Positions 17,123-25,146 of a DNA stretch of 26,754 nt are shown here, one piece after another. The stretch is from NCBI GenBank assembly GCA_003343885.1, contig QAKH01000065.1, forward strand, positions 1 through 26,754, given 5' to 3'. Under the pieces are notes generated by a model, which was not told the origin of the DNA, made no database searches, and worked only from the letters and a program-made list of their open reading frames with translations. Within the stretch, counting starts at the first letter, position 1. Each line of letters opens with the position of its first letter. The DNA comes from Clostridiales bacterium (GTDB taxonomy: Bacteria > Bacillota > Clostridia > Oscillospirales > CAG-382). A program made the position numbers and the translations under genes.

Positions 17123-17884
17123 TTATTGAATTTTTATATTTTTACAAAAATCGTCGACCACTTTTATCAGATCATCTTCAGAAGAAATCGGCTTGCCGTT
17201 TATCAAAAGATTATTTATCACTACATTTTCACAAGCATGATTTTCATCGACTCCGTAAAAAGCAGCTTTGGGCTTTTTTCGCCTATGATATTTATGCCGG
17301 AGTATACGATATTGCTGTTTTTGCCGCGCTCATCGCTTCCGGCAGAGTATTCGGCGTGATATTGTACACTTGCCTCAATTACAGCCGGTGAGTAGTCGGT
17401 GTTTGCCGACGCATATGTTTGTTAAATGTCAACATCGTAGTCGTATATCGGATCGGCAAATATGTGCAGAGCATCATGCCTTCCGTATGGCTCAACCGTA
17501 AATTTAGCTGGCTTTTTCATTGCCGATATAATTTCTCGCAACAAAACCTTCGACTCCGTCATTTTCCGATAACGATATAAGCCCTTTCGCAATTCGGACA
17601 GCGGCACTTTTTGCTTCAGGGATTATTTTAGTAATTCTACTGTCGGACAGTGCGCATAGAAAAAGTCCGCTGAAATAAGAGCCGTCCTCAACCGGAGTAT
17701 TCCATGACATGTGGCTTGGCTTGCCCGAATACACCTCTTGTGGCGTCGGAAGTTCTTCAGGACTGCCGCCTATGTCGTAATTGAGAAGAAGACCTGTTGT
17801 TTTGTGAATGAAACGCTTTTCAAGCTCGGCGAAAGCCGTTCTTATGCTTTCTTTCACTGCCTCTGCCTTTGCAGTATCAAGCAT
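17123..17884 (-). pseudogene. Decayed gene, C-terminal part beta-helix-like
   Basis: An ATG at 17884 with a good GAGGTG ribosome site opens a reading of about 120 residues (MLDTAKAEAVKES, then SHMSWNTPVEDGSYFSGLFL). That reading looks helical, like an alpha/alpha-barrel sugar-active protein. A frameshift near 17510-17525 leads to KPAKFTVEPYGRHDALHIF, then an in-frame TAA at 17422-17424. The same frame continues with QTYASANTDYSPAVIEAS and NSNIVYSGINIIG. A second frameshift near 17270-17280 gives the ending KAAFYGVDENHACENVVINN, closing at a TAA at 17123. The last part, with LLINGKPISSEDDLI, resembles the C-terminal coils of right-handed beta-helix proteins. The pieces are too short for a full enzyme, so internal deletions are likely. 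The exact family is unknown. Confidence 0.75.
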
Positions 17885-17936
17885 GTTTTCACCTCTGTTC
17901 ACTTAATTTTGCTTGTCAATAAAATGTGTAAGCGGC

Positions 17937-19340
17937 TTAAGTGTTCCGAACGATATTTTGCATCCATTTACCGCTCTTTACCAAAATCAGACCGACAGTT
18001 GCTTTGATTATGTCTACTGAAAGGCTCAGCGCATACAACGGGATTATGTGTATGTCAGTAAATTTTGCGAGAATAAATGTGAAAGAAAAATTGACGCAAA
18101 TCATGTATACACTGTCGAAAAGAAATGTGATAATTGTTTTACCACCGGAACGCAGTGTAAAATAAGAGGCGCTTGAAAGAGTATTAACAAGCAGATAAAC
18201 TGAGTATATACGCAGAAAAATCACAGCAAGATCTTTTGCTTCTTTCGCCGTGTTTTTGTAAAGCATCGGGAAAAGCGGAGCGGACAAAAACAGCACCACA
18301 GCAAGCCCCGTACATACCATAAACGAAAACACAATAAGGCGCACATCCGTACGCTTTGCCTCCTCCATACGGTCAGCGCCGAGGAGGTTTCCGACAATAA
18401 TAGCAATGGCGTTTCCGAAAGCAAGAGTCGCAACATTGAAAATATCGGTTATTGTAGAAGAAATGTTGTAACCGGCAACTACCGCAAGACCTCTTAATGA
18501 ATAGCAGTAAGTAAGTGCGGCAACTCCGATAGCCCACATAGCTTCATTGACTAATAAAGGCAAGCTTTTGGGGAGAACAGCCTTAATAAATTCGGCAGGA
18601 ACTTTGAGGGTTTTGTATACACCGTGCAAAAATGAATACTTTGAATTTCTTCTGTGTACGAACCCGGCTACAACCGAAAGCTCGACAAACTTTGAAATAA
18701 CCGTTGCGATAGCCGCACCGCGGACTCCGAGAGCAGGGACTCCGAAATGTCCGAAAATAAGAATATAATTGAGTATCAGGTTTGTAGCTATGGCGCAGAT
18801 ACCTGCTTTCATAGGCAGCTGGGTGTGCTCGGTCTCACGAAGCGTGCTGGAGTAGCATTCGGTAAAAGCTTGAGGTATAAGACCTATTACAATTACCGAA
18901 AGGTACTGTTTGGCGTATTGCAGGGTAAGAGCAAGGTCACCGGTTTCACCTCCCTCGTGGAGGAAAAGGCTTATAAGAGGCTCTCCGAACAGATTTAGGA
19001 TAACCTGGACAAGAGCAAGAAGCGAAATCGTCGTGTAAAGCTTAAGACGAAAGCTTTTTTTCACGCCTTCATAATCGTTTTTACCGTAGAATTGAGCTGT
19101 AAAGATACCGACACCGGCACAGCCTCCGAACAGACAGAGGTTGTATACGAAAATCAGCTTGTTTACAATGGCAACTGCAGACATCTGTTCGGTGCCGACG
19201 CTGCCTACCATTATGTTGTCTAAAAGATTTACAAAATTGGTAATTCCGTTCTGAACCATTATAGGCACAGCAACAGACAAGGCTTTTGCATAAAAGGCCC
19301 TGTCACCGAAAAAGTAGTTTAATTTATTTTTCAGAGTCAT
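17937..19340 (-). CDS. MATE-family efflux transporter
   Basis: This membrane exporter of 467 residues has about twelve hydrophobic helices. The N-terminal SVAVPIMVQNGITNFVNLLDNIMVGSVG and the FTAQFYGKNDYEGVKKSFR loop are MATE signatures, and a second half with GYNISSTITDIFNVATLAFGNAIAIIVGNLLGADR repeats the pattern. The family couples export of drugs or metabolites to sodium or protons; the substrate cannot be told. The ATG at 19340 has AGGAAAAA about 9 bases upstream and overlaps the end of the preceding small FeoB-linked gene by 17 bases, so it is probably translated from the feo transcript. Confidence 0.93.
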   Translation of the reverse strand: MTLKNKLNYFFGDRAFYAKALSVAVPIMVQNGITNFVNLLDNIMVGSVGTEQMSAVAIVNKLIFVYNLCLFGGCAGVGIFTAQFYGKNDYEGVKKSFRLKLYTTISLLALVQVILNLFGEPLISLFLHEGGETGDLALTLQYAKQYLSVIVIGLIPQAFTECYSSTLRETEHTQLPMKAGICAIATNLILNYILIFGHFGVPALGVRGAAIATVISKFVELSVVAGFVHRRNSKYSFLHGVYKTLKVPAEFIKAVLPKSLPLLVNEAMWAIGVAALTYCYSLRGLAVVAGYNISSTITDIFNVATLAFGNAIAIIVGNLLGADRMEEAKRTDVRLIVFSFMVCTGLAVVLFLSAPLFPMLYKNTAKEAKDLAVIFLRIYSVYLLVNTLSSASYFTLRSGGKTIITFLFDSVYMICVNFSFTFILAKFTDIHIIPLYALSLSVDIIKATVGLILVKSGKWMQNIVRNT

Positions 19341-19530
19341 AATCGTTTTTCCTGTCAGTTATATTATTATTTTGAGCTTTTTTTCTAATTTCCGTTTTTT
19401 TCTTTTCACAGGAGTTGCCGGAGCATGAGGTACAGTTCCGGCAACAGGAAGGAGTATGATTTTTTTTGAGTAAGTACGCGCCAATGCAGGCAAGTACTAA
19501 CAGAATTACAACTATCAAGTCTGCAAGCAT
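19324..19530 (-). CDS. FeoB-associated Cys-rich membrane peptide
   Basis: This 68-residue peptide has one N-terminal membrane helix (about residues 3-21, LADLIVVILLVLACIGAYLL), then KK and a cysteine cluster CCRNCTSCSGNSC (Cys29, 30, 33, 36, 41), followed by a charged tail. This layout and its place directly after feoB match the known FeoB-associated Cys-rich family. It presumably sits in the membrane beside FeoB with its Cys cluster binding Fe(II) or another metal; the real role is not settled. I chose the ATG at 19530 because GGGAG lies 8 bases upstream; in-frame GTG and TTG codons further upstream lack this. It starts about 25 bases after feoB. Confidence 0.88.
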   Translation of the reverse strand: MLADLIVVILLVLACIGAYLLKKNHTPSCCRNCTSCSGNSCEKKKTEIRKKAQNNNITDRKNDYDSEK

Positions 19531-19554
19531 GGATATCACTCCCAAACATGAATT

Positions 19555-21567
19555 TTAAGCGGTAAACAACAAAGCGATGTGATAAACTATAAAGGCGAAA
19601 ACCCAGGCGACGCTTGTTTGCCAAACCATCATAAGTATAGCTTTATATGTCGAACGGAATTCACGCTTTACAGCTGCCATTGTCGCAACGCAGGGCATGT
19701 ACAGCAGGGTAAAGGTAAGAAAAGAACAAACGCTTGCCATGGAAGAAAATTCAGCTTTTAATGCCTGCTCAAATGTAAGCACAGATGTGTCAAGAAGAAC
19801 CTGGAAAGTGCTGACAACAGCCTCTTTTGCGGTAAGGCCGGTAATCAGAGCGGTTACAGCCTTCCAGTTTCCAAAGCCGAGCGGAGCAAAAATGGGAGAT
19901 ATAAATTTTCCTATTGCGGCGAGCATACTTTCTGAATTGTCTTGCACCATAGTGAGCTTAACGCTGAAGTTTTGAAGCAGCCAAATGGCAATTGTCGCAA
20001 AGAAGATGATAGTGAATGCTTTCACTATGAAATCTTTTGCCTTTTCCCACATGTGCATAAGGACATTTTTTCCCGAAGGAAATCTGTACGCCGGCAGCTC
20101 CATAACAAAAGGTACGGGCTTGCCTTTGAAAACAGTGTGTCCGAGCACGTGGGCAGCGAGTATCCCTACAACCAATCCGCCGATATATAAACAGCACATG
20201 ACAAAGGCGCCGTTATCCGGGAAAAATACTTTGGTAAATATTGCGTAAATAGGCAGTTTTGCACTGCAGGAAATAAACGGCGTCAGCAGAATTGTCATTT
20301 TTCTGTCACGTTCGCTTGAAAGCGTACGGGTAGCCATTATTGCAGGCACAGAACATCCGAAACCGATAAGCATTGGTACGAAAGAGCGCCCTGATAGTCC
20401 GATTTTCCTTAAAAGCTTATCCATGACAAAAGCAACTCTTGCCATATATCCGGTATCTTCTAAAAGCGATAAAAAGAAAAACAGAATAACTATTGTCGGT
20501 AAGAATGACAAAACGCTTCCGACGCCGGCAAAAACGCCGTCTATTACCAGCGAATGAAGTGCAGGGGATATCTCAGCCGCCGTAAGCGCATAATCGGCAA
20601 GTCCGGTTACATAGTCGATACCCATAGAAAACCAATCTGAGAGCGTGGCACCTATAAGACCAAACGTAAGCCAGAAAATCAATCCCATTATGCAAAGAAA
20701 TATAGGAATTGCCAAAAATTTATTAGTAAGTACCGAGTCAATTTTTTCGGTCCTTATCTGTTCCTTTGTAAGCTTGCCGCTTTTCTTTACGGCAACTGAA
20801 CACAGCTTTTCTATGTAATCATACCTCATGTCGGCAAGTGCGGCTTCACGGTCTGTTCCGAGATTTGTTTCCATCTCGTCGACAACATGTCCGATAATGT
20901 CAACTTCGTTTTCCGACAGATCAAGGCTGGAAAGCATAGGTTCGTCACCCTCAATTAGCTTGGTTGCGGCAAACCTTACCGGCACATCGGCTCTTTGCGC
21001 ATGATCTTCTATAATGTGACAGACAGAGTGGATAGCCCTGTGCACGTCGCCCGTACAAAAGTCAAGCTTCTGCGGAGGAATACCGGCTTTCGCCGTTTTT
21101 ACGGCGGTTTGTGCAAGCTCGTCAACACCTTCATTTTTGCTTGCGGAAATAGGAATGACAGGTATGCCGAGTTCAGAGGAAAGCTTGTCGATATAGATAA
21201 CGTTTCCGCTGGCGCGTACCTCGTCCATCATGTTTAACGCAAGCACCATCGGCACCTGTGTCTCCATAAGCTGAAGAGTTAAGTACAGATTGCGCTCAAT
21301 ATTTGTAGCGTCGACAATGTTTATTACACAGTCCGGCTTCTCTTTAAGAAGAAAATCTCTTGTTACAACTTCTTCCGCAGTGTAAGGAGAGAGAGAATAG
21401 ATACCTGGCAGGTCAACTACTGTCGCATCTTTCTGCTTTTTCATTGCGCCTTCTTTTTTCTCGACTGTAACGCCGGGAAAATTTCCGACATGCTGATTGC
21501 TTCCGGTAAGCTGATTAAAAAGCGTGGTTTTTCCGCAGTTCTGATTTCCTATCAACGCAAAAATCAT
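19555..21567 (-). CDS. feoB: Ferrous iron transport protein B
   Basis: This is the inner-membrane Fe(II) transporter. The 670 residues start with a small GTPase domain: G1 GNQNCGKT (7-14), G2 around Thr34 in PGVTVEKKEG, G3 DLPG (52-55), G4 NMMD (112-115) and G5 SAS. The membrane part has two gate repeats, with ARVAFVMDKLLRKIGLSGRSFVPMLIGFGCSVPA and LPIYA in the central region. The start codon overlaps the feoA stop as ATGA, so the two are translationally coupled. The stop lies 24 bases before the Cys-rich peptide gene. No damage is seen. Confidence 0.97.
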   Translation of the reverse strand: MIFALIGNQNCGKTTLFNQLTGSNQHVGNFPGVTVEKKEGAMKKQKDATVVDLPGIYSLSPYTAEEVVTRDFLLKEKPDCVINIVDATNIERNLYLTLQLMETQVPMVLALNMMDEVRASGNVIYIDKLSSELGIPVIPISASKNEGVDELAQTAVKTAKAGIPPQKLDFCTGDVHRAIHSVCHIIEDHAQRADVPVRFAATKLIEGDEPMLSSLDLSENEVDIIGHVVDEMETNLGTDREAALADMRYDYIEKLCSVAVKKSGKLTKEQIRTEKIDSVLTNKFLAIPIFLCIMGLIFWLTFGLIGATLSDWFSMGIDYVTGLADYALTAAEISPALHSLVIDGVFAGVGSVLSFLPTIVILFFFLSLLEDTGYMARVAFVMDKLLRKIGLSGRSFVPMLIGFGCSVPAIMATRTLSSERDRKMTILLTPFISCSAKLPIYAIFTKVFFPDNGAFVMCCLYIGGLVVGILAAHVLGHTVFKGKPVPFVMELPAYRFPSGKNVLMHMWEKAKDFIVKAFTIIFFATIAIWLLQNFSVKLTMVQDNSESMLAAIGKFISPIFAPLGFGNWKAVTALITGLTAKEAVVSTFQVLLDTSVLTFEQALKAEFSSMASVCSFLTFTLLYMPCVATMAAVKREFRSTYKAILMMVWQTSVAWVFAFIVYHIALLFTA

Positions 21568-21872
21568 ATATTGTCGCCGCCTAACTCGTTTTCTTTTTTG
21601 TCCGGGATAATCGTTATCCGAGATGCGTCCTCTTTACGAAGAGTCAGTTCATATCCTCGAAGAGTCAGCTCTATCGGATCGCCCATAGGAGCTGCTTTTT
21701 TTAAAAATACATGAGTTTTTGGCGTAAGTCCCATGTCGAGCAGACGGTGTCGAAGTTCCTTTTCACCGCCTACTTGCTTAATAATTCCGCCGGTTCCGAT
21801 TTTTAACTTGTCAAGCGTTGTTTCACCGCTTAGAAATTCAGAAACAGTCATTGAATTTTTTGTGTTATCCAT
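21564..21872 (-). CDS. feoA: Ferrous iron transport protein A (SH3-like)
   Basis: This small cytosolic partner of FeoB has 102 residues, including an extra N-terminal stretch of about 20. The SH3-like core runs from LKIGTGGIIKQVGG through ELRHRLLDMGLTPKTHVFLKKAAPMGDPIELTLRGYELTLRKEDA. The ATG at 21872 has GGAGGG about 5 bases upstream. The stop overlaps the feoB start. No clear promoter is visible in the 160 bases upstream, but the gap to asd is long enough to hold one. Confidence 0.95.
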   Translation of the reverse strand: MDNTKNSMTVSEFLSGETTLDKLKIGTGGIIKQVGGEKELRHRLLDMGLTPKTHVFLKKAAPMGDPIELTLRGYELTLRKEDASRITIIPDKKENELGGDNI

Positions 21873-21925
21873 TATACCCTCCGAGAAATACTAACTAAAT
21901 GTAAGAGTGTAAGAGAAAAAATGCG

Positions 21926-21980
21926 CATACAAACAAAACCGCATAAAGCCATACATAACCAGCGGTGTATACAAACAAAC
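21926..21980. repeat. Two direct copies of a CATACAAACAAA-like element before feoA
   Basis: CATACAAACAAA at 21926-21937 and TATACAAACAAA at 21968-21979 are nearly identical and about four helical turns apart, in the asd-feoA gap. They may be regulator sites for the feo genes. Neither is a palindrome of the Fur or DtxR kind. Confidence 0.4.
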
Positions 21981-22034
21981 AGACCGCGCGGCAAGATAAA
22001 AGACAAGCGTGCGGCCGTATTAAAATGTGAAAGA

Positions 22035-23111
22035 TTATTTTGCGGCGATGTAGCCCTTTGAAGCAAGAAATTCAGCTATCAAAACGCCGCCGCCGGCAGC
22101 TCCGCGGAGCGTGTTGTGAGACAGCCCGACAAATTTGTAGTCGTATACCTTGTCTTCACGCAGTCTTCCTGCAAAAATTGCCATGCCCTTGTCACTGTTT
22201 CTGTCAAGTTTTGCCTGAGGGCGATTATCCTCTTCAAAGTAGTGTATAAACTGTTCGGGAGAGGAGGGGAGTCCAAGACCGTTTCCGAAAGACTTCCAAG
22301 CGCTTAAAATCTCCTCTTTTGAAGGCTTTTTATCGAATTTTACAAATACAGCAGCCGTGTGTCCGTCGCTTACAGGAACTCTTATGCACTGAGTAGTGAT
22401 AACCGGAGAGACAGCCGGAACAATAGCGCCGTCTTTAATTTCACCCCAGATTTTAAGAGGCTCGTTTTCGCTTTTTTCTTCTTCTCCGCCGATATACGGG
22501 ATAACGTTGTCAACCATCTCAGGCCATTCGTTGAAGGTCTTGCCCGCACCGGATATTGCCTGATATGTGCATACAACAACTTCTTTAATTCCATATTCTT
22601 TTAAAGGAGTTAACAACGGAACGTAACTCTGGATAGAACAGTTAGGCTTTACGGCAATAAAACCGCGCGTCGTACCGAGTCTCTTTTTCTGCTCGTCTAT
22701 AATTTTTATATGGTCCGGATTTATCTCAGGTATAACCATCGGAACGTCAGACATAGATCTGTTTGCAGAGTTGTTGGAAACTACCGGAGTTTCAGCTTTT
22801 GCGTAAGCTTCTTCAAGCGCACGTATCTCGTCCTTTTTCATGTCTACGGCGCAGAAGGTAAAGTCGCACATAGAGGAAACAGTCTTAACGTCAGCCGCGT
22901 CGTACACAACCATTTCTTTTACAGAGTCCGGAATTTCCTCGGTCATCTTCCATTTTCCCGCAACAGCGTCTTCATATTTTTTTCCTGCAGAACGGCTGCT
23001 TGCAGCAAGTACCGATATTTCGAACATCGGATGATTGTTAAGCAGCGTGATAAAACGCTGACCGACCATTCCGGTAGCGCCGATAATTCCGGCTTTGAGC
23101 TTTTTGTTCAT
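22035..23111 (-). CDS. asd: Aspartate-semialdehyde dehydrogenase, archaeal/fungal-type
   Basis: It reduces aspartyl phosphate to aspartate semialdehyde, the branch point for lysine, threonine, methionine and diaminopimelate. The protein has 358 residues. A Rossmann motif GATGMVGQRF (11-20) and the catalytic Cys158 in KPNCSIQSY are present, then AISGAGKTF and RVPVSDGHTAAVFVKF. The motif details and length fit the archaeal/fungal-type group more than the Gram-negative one. The ATG at 23111 has AAGGAG 7-8 bases upstream. A TATAAT-like box (23140-23135) lies just upstream, but its -35 region is poor. No neighbour belongs to the same pathway, except possibly the ApgM-like enzyme. Confidence 0.95.
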   Translation of the reverse strand: MNKKLKAGIIGATGMVGQRFITLLNNHPMFEISVLAASSRSAGKKYEDAVAGKWKMTEEIPDSVKEMVVYDAADVKTVSSMCDFTFCAVDMKKDEIRALEEAYAKAETPVVSNNSANRSMSDVPMVIPEINPDHIKIIDEQKKRLGTTRGFIAVKPNCSIQSYVPLLTPLKEYGIKEVVVCTYQAISGAGKTFNEWPEMVDNVIPYIGGEEEKSENEPLKIWGEIKDGAIVPAVSPVITTQCIRVPVSDGHTAAVFVKFDKKPSKEEILSAWKSFGNGLGLPSSPEQFIHYFEEDNRPQAKLDRNSDKGMAIFAGRLREDKVYDYKFVGLSHNTLRGAAGGGVLIAEFLASKGYIAAK

Positions 23112-23180
23112 AGTTTTACTCCTTAAGTATATAAATTATATTTTTCTAAATATCAGCATATTAGCGTGAAGTATTACGAA

Positions 23181-23714
23181 TTATTCATATTTTGCTCTCG
23201 GACCACCGATGTATTTAGGCCTGGTCTTTGCAAAAACAACATTCGCTTCACCGATTTTTTTTATGGATAAGCGAACAGGTACAGCGACTCGTTTCAGATG
23301 CATCCCAATAAGAGTGTCACCAATATCAATGCCCCAGTCGGCACGTATTTCCTCAACAAGACACGGATCTGAAAATCCCCTGTACGCCGCGGTCGCAAAA
23401 CTTCCGCCCGCATGCTCGTGCGGCACAGCCATTACTTCGCAGAGCGAAAAACGGTTCATGCATTCACGTTCTACAACTAACGCACGGTTCAGGTGTTCAC
23501 AGCACTGACAGGCAAGGTAAAGACCACGCTTTTTTGTTTCCTCATATAACACGGTAAAAACTTCGTTTCCCGGAGCGATATCGCCGGAAGAACCTATCTT
23601 TTTTCCAAAAATCTCGCTTGTTGAGCAGCCCACAACAAGTATCTGTCCCGGTACGACCGGAGCAGAAGCGAAAAGTTCGGATAATGCGGTTTTGAGTTGT
23701 TCCGTTACACTCAT
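23181..23714 (-). CDS. TIGR01440/UPF0340 family protein, function unknown
   Basis: The protein has 177 residues, presumably cytosolic. The pattern ILVVGCSTSEIFGKKIG near the N-terminus, LACQCCEHLNRALV with Cys69, 71, 72 and His74, and the ending FAKTRPKYIGGPRAKYE match the family known in Bacillus as YwlG. Several conserved Cys suggest metal or redox chemistry, but no activity is established to my knowledge. It begins 5 bases after the YihY-like gene and probably belongs to the same transcript. A gap of 69 bases separates it from asd. Confidence 0.88.
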   Translation of the reverse strand: MSVTEQLKTALSELFASAPVVPGQILVVGCSTSEIFGKKIGSSGDIAPGNEVFTVLYEETKKRGLYLACQCCEHLNRALVVERECMNRFSLCEVMAVPHEHAGGSFATAAYRGFSDPCLVEEIRADWGIDIGDTLIGMHLKRVAVPVRLSIKKIGEANVVFAKTRPKYIGGPRAKYE

Positions 23715-23719
23715 TTAAA

Positions 23720-24577
23720 TCATTCCTCTAGTTTTATTTTATTTGGCAAAAGACGTTTTTGCCTTCGTTCATAGATAAGAGCGTTTAACATAGCTCCGAC
23801 TAACAGAAGCAGACACGTCATGTAAATCCACACCAAAAGCATTATAAATGCGCCTATCGAACCATATATGAGCGAATACTTTGAAAAGTTGTTCATATAG
23901 AACGAAAAAAGGTAAGAGAGGAGGAACCAGCTTCCGGAGGTAAATAAAGTTCCGGGAAAAATATCCTTTAGTCCATGACTTACATTCGGTATCCATAAGT
24001 AGAGCAGCGTAACCGCACAGTAAATAATTATCGGCGTAAACAAAAACTTTGAGAGCGACTGTATTTTCTCAATGTTGATGATACTGAAGTTGGCTTCGAT
24101 GAATTTTAATATCTGACCTCCAAGTATCAGAAGAATTAACGATACAAAGAAAGCAAATACAACTATTACCGACAGTAAAATCGAAACACTCCATTCGGCA
24201 ATCGGGATGCTGTATCCGTCAGACCCATAAATTTTTCTTATGGTACGCTTGGTGGATTTCATAAATTTTGACAGTGTGTATACCGTAAGAAAAATGCCTA
24301 ACAAAAGAAACGACAGATTGCTGTGAGCGCTTATATACTGAATATACGTGTTCAGCAAGTCCTCTACGAGATTCGGTACCATTTTATAAAAGAAAGTATC
24401 GTCCATGCTGAACTCATGAAGCACCATTGAAAATGATGCATGAATAATCATCATGAGAGGGAAAAAGGCAAATACCAAATAGTATGCCATTTCCGCAGAA
24501 GCAGCCGTAATTTCACATTTAATAAATAGGTTTATGAACCTGTAAATAAAAGAGTCCTTGTTTTTAAAAATTTTCAA
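23720..24577 (-). CDS. YihY/BrkB-family membrane protein
   Basis: This is an integral membrane protein of 285 residues with about six helices. The early TAASAEMAYYLVFAFFPLMMIIHASFS segment and the later FGSIGAFIMLLVWIYMTCLLLLVGAMLNALIYE-like ending (here YGSIGAFIMLLVWIYM) are typical. It starts with TTG at 24577 and has GGGGTG about 6 bases upstream. Although an early report linked a relative to a ribonuclease, the family has no settled function; transport or envelope roles are usually assumed. It lies 20 bases after the nine-Cys protein and 5 bases before the TIGR01440 gene. Confidence 0.9.
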   Translation of the reverse strand: MKIFKNKDSFIYRFINLFIKCEITAASAEMAYYLVFAFFPLMMIIHASFSMVLHEFSMDDTFFYKMVPNLVEDLLNTYIQYISAHSNLSFLLLGIFLTVYTLSKFMKSTKRTIRKIYGSDGYSIPIAEWSVSILLSVIVVFAFFVSLILLILGGQILKFIEANFSIINIEKIQSLSKFLFTPIIIYCAVTLLYLWIPNVSHGLKDIFPGTLFTSGSWFLLSYLFSFYMNNFSKYSLIYGSIGAFIMLLVWIYMTCLLLLVGAMLNALIYERRQKRLLPNKIKLEE

Positions 24578-24597
24578 CAGAACACCCCACTGCCGGA

Positions 24598-25122
24598 TTA
24601 TTTTCCGAAAATACCGGTATAAAGCTCGGTCAGTTCATCAATAAACGCTTCAGTCCTTAAGAAATCATCCCTTATCTCCGGACATTTGGATAAAATGCGT
24701 ACCGCAGCCTTTGCGTTTCTGATAAAATAAACGCTTGGTCTGCGATATTTACGTCCGATGAGAAGCGGACAAACGCCAATGGCCCTGATATCAGGTTTGA
24801 TTTTCATTCCCGGACGCCTAAGTGCCGCGTAATAAGGGAAAATACGGCAAGCAAACGGCCGAAGCTTTCTGTCGCATTTTCCGTCACAAATAAGTATAGG
24901 CGAATCCTCTCCCTCGGCAAAGGAAAAAGTGTCTGCACCTAAGTGCATCAAATACTCTTTTTCGTGCGGCAAAAGCAACATGCCGGTTTCTTCACGTCCG
25001 CAAAGTCTAAGATCCTTGCAGCAGCGGGAGGCACATAATGCTCCGCAGTCGAATCGTCTCGGCGTAACGTCAGATAAAAGACTGTAAGCTCTGTCGAATA
25101 GTTCAAAGTAACACTCAGCCAT
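24598..25122 (-). CDS. Cys-rich putative metal-binding protein, YkgJ-like
   Basis: The protein has 174 residues with nine cysteines: Cys26, 30, 34, 35 and 41 in DCGALCASRCCKDLRLC, then Cys79, 83 and 92 in CDGKCDRKLRPFACRIFPYYAAL, and Cys118. The CxxxCxxxCC start and the C..RPFACRIFPY pattern resemble the YkgJ/zinc- or iron-chelating family, some members of which are linked to flagellin N-methylation. No flagellar genes are present, so that role is unlikely here. The start ATG at 25122 has only a weak ribosome site. It lies 24 bases after the aldolase gene. Function unknown. Confidence 0.7.
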   Translation of the reverse strand: MAECYFELFDRAYSLLSDVTPRRFDCGALCASRCCKDLRLCGREETGMLLLPHEKEYLMHLGADTFSFAEGEDSPILICDGKCDRKLRPFACRIFPYYAALRRPGMKIKPDIRAIGVCPLLIGRKYRRPSVYFIRNAKAAVRILSKCPEIRDDFLRTEAFIDELTELYTGIFGK

Positions 25123-25146
25123 GCTCAGAAGTTACATTCGCAATTT

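Noticed and set aside
17126..17359. Plus-strand 77-residue reading after the ApgM-like gene
   Set aside because: The opposite strand carries the coding-like remnant with a clear protein pattern, and the plus reading has no ribosome site.
21880..21900. DtxR- or Fur-like box before feoA
   Set aside because: The TTTAGTTAGTAT stretch is not palindromic and matches neither consensus well.
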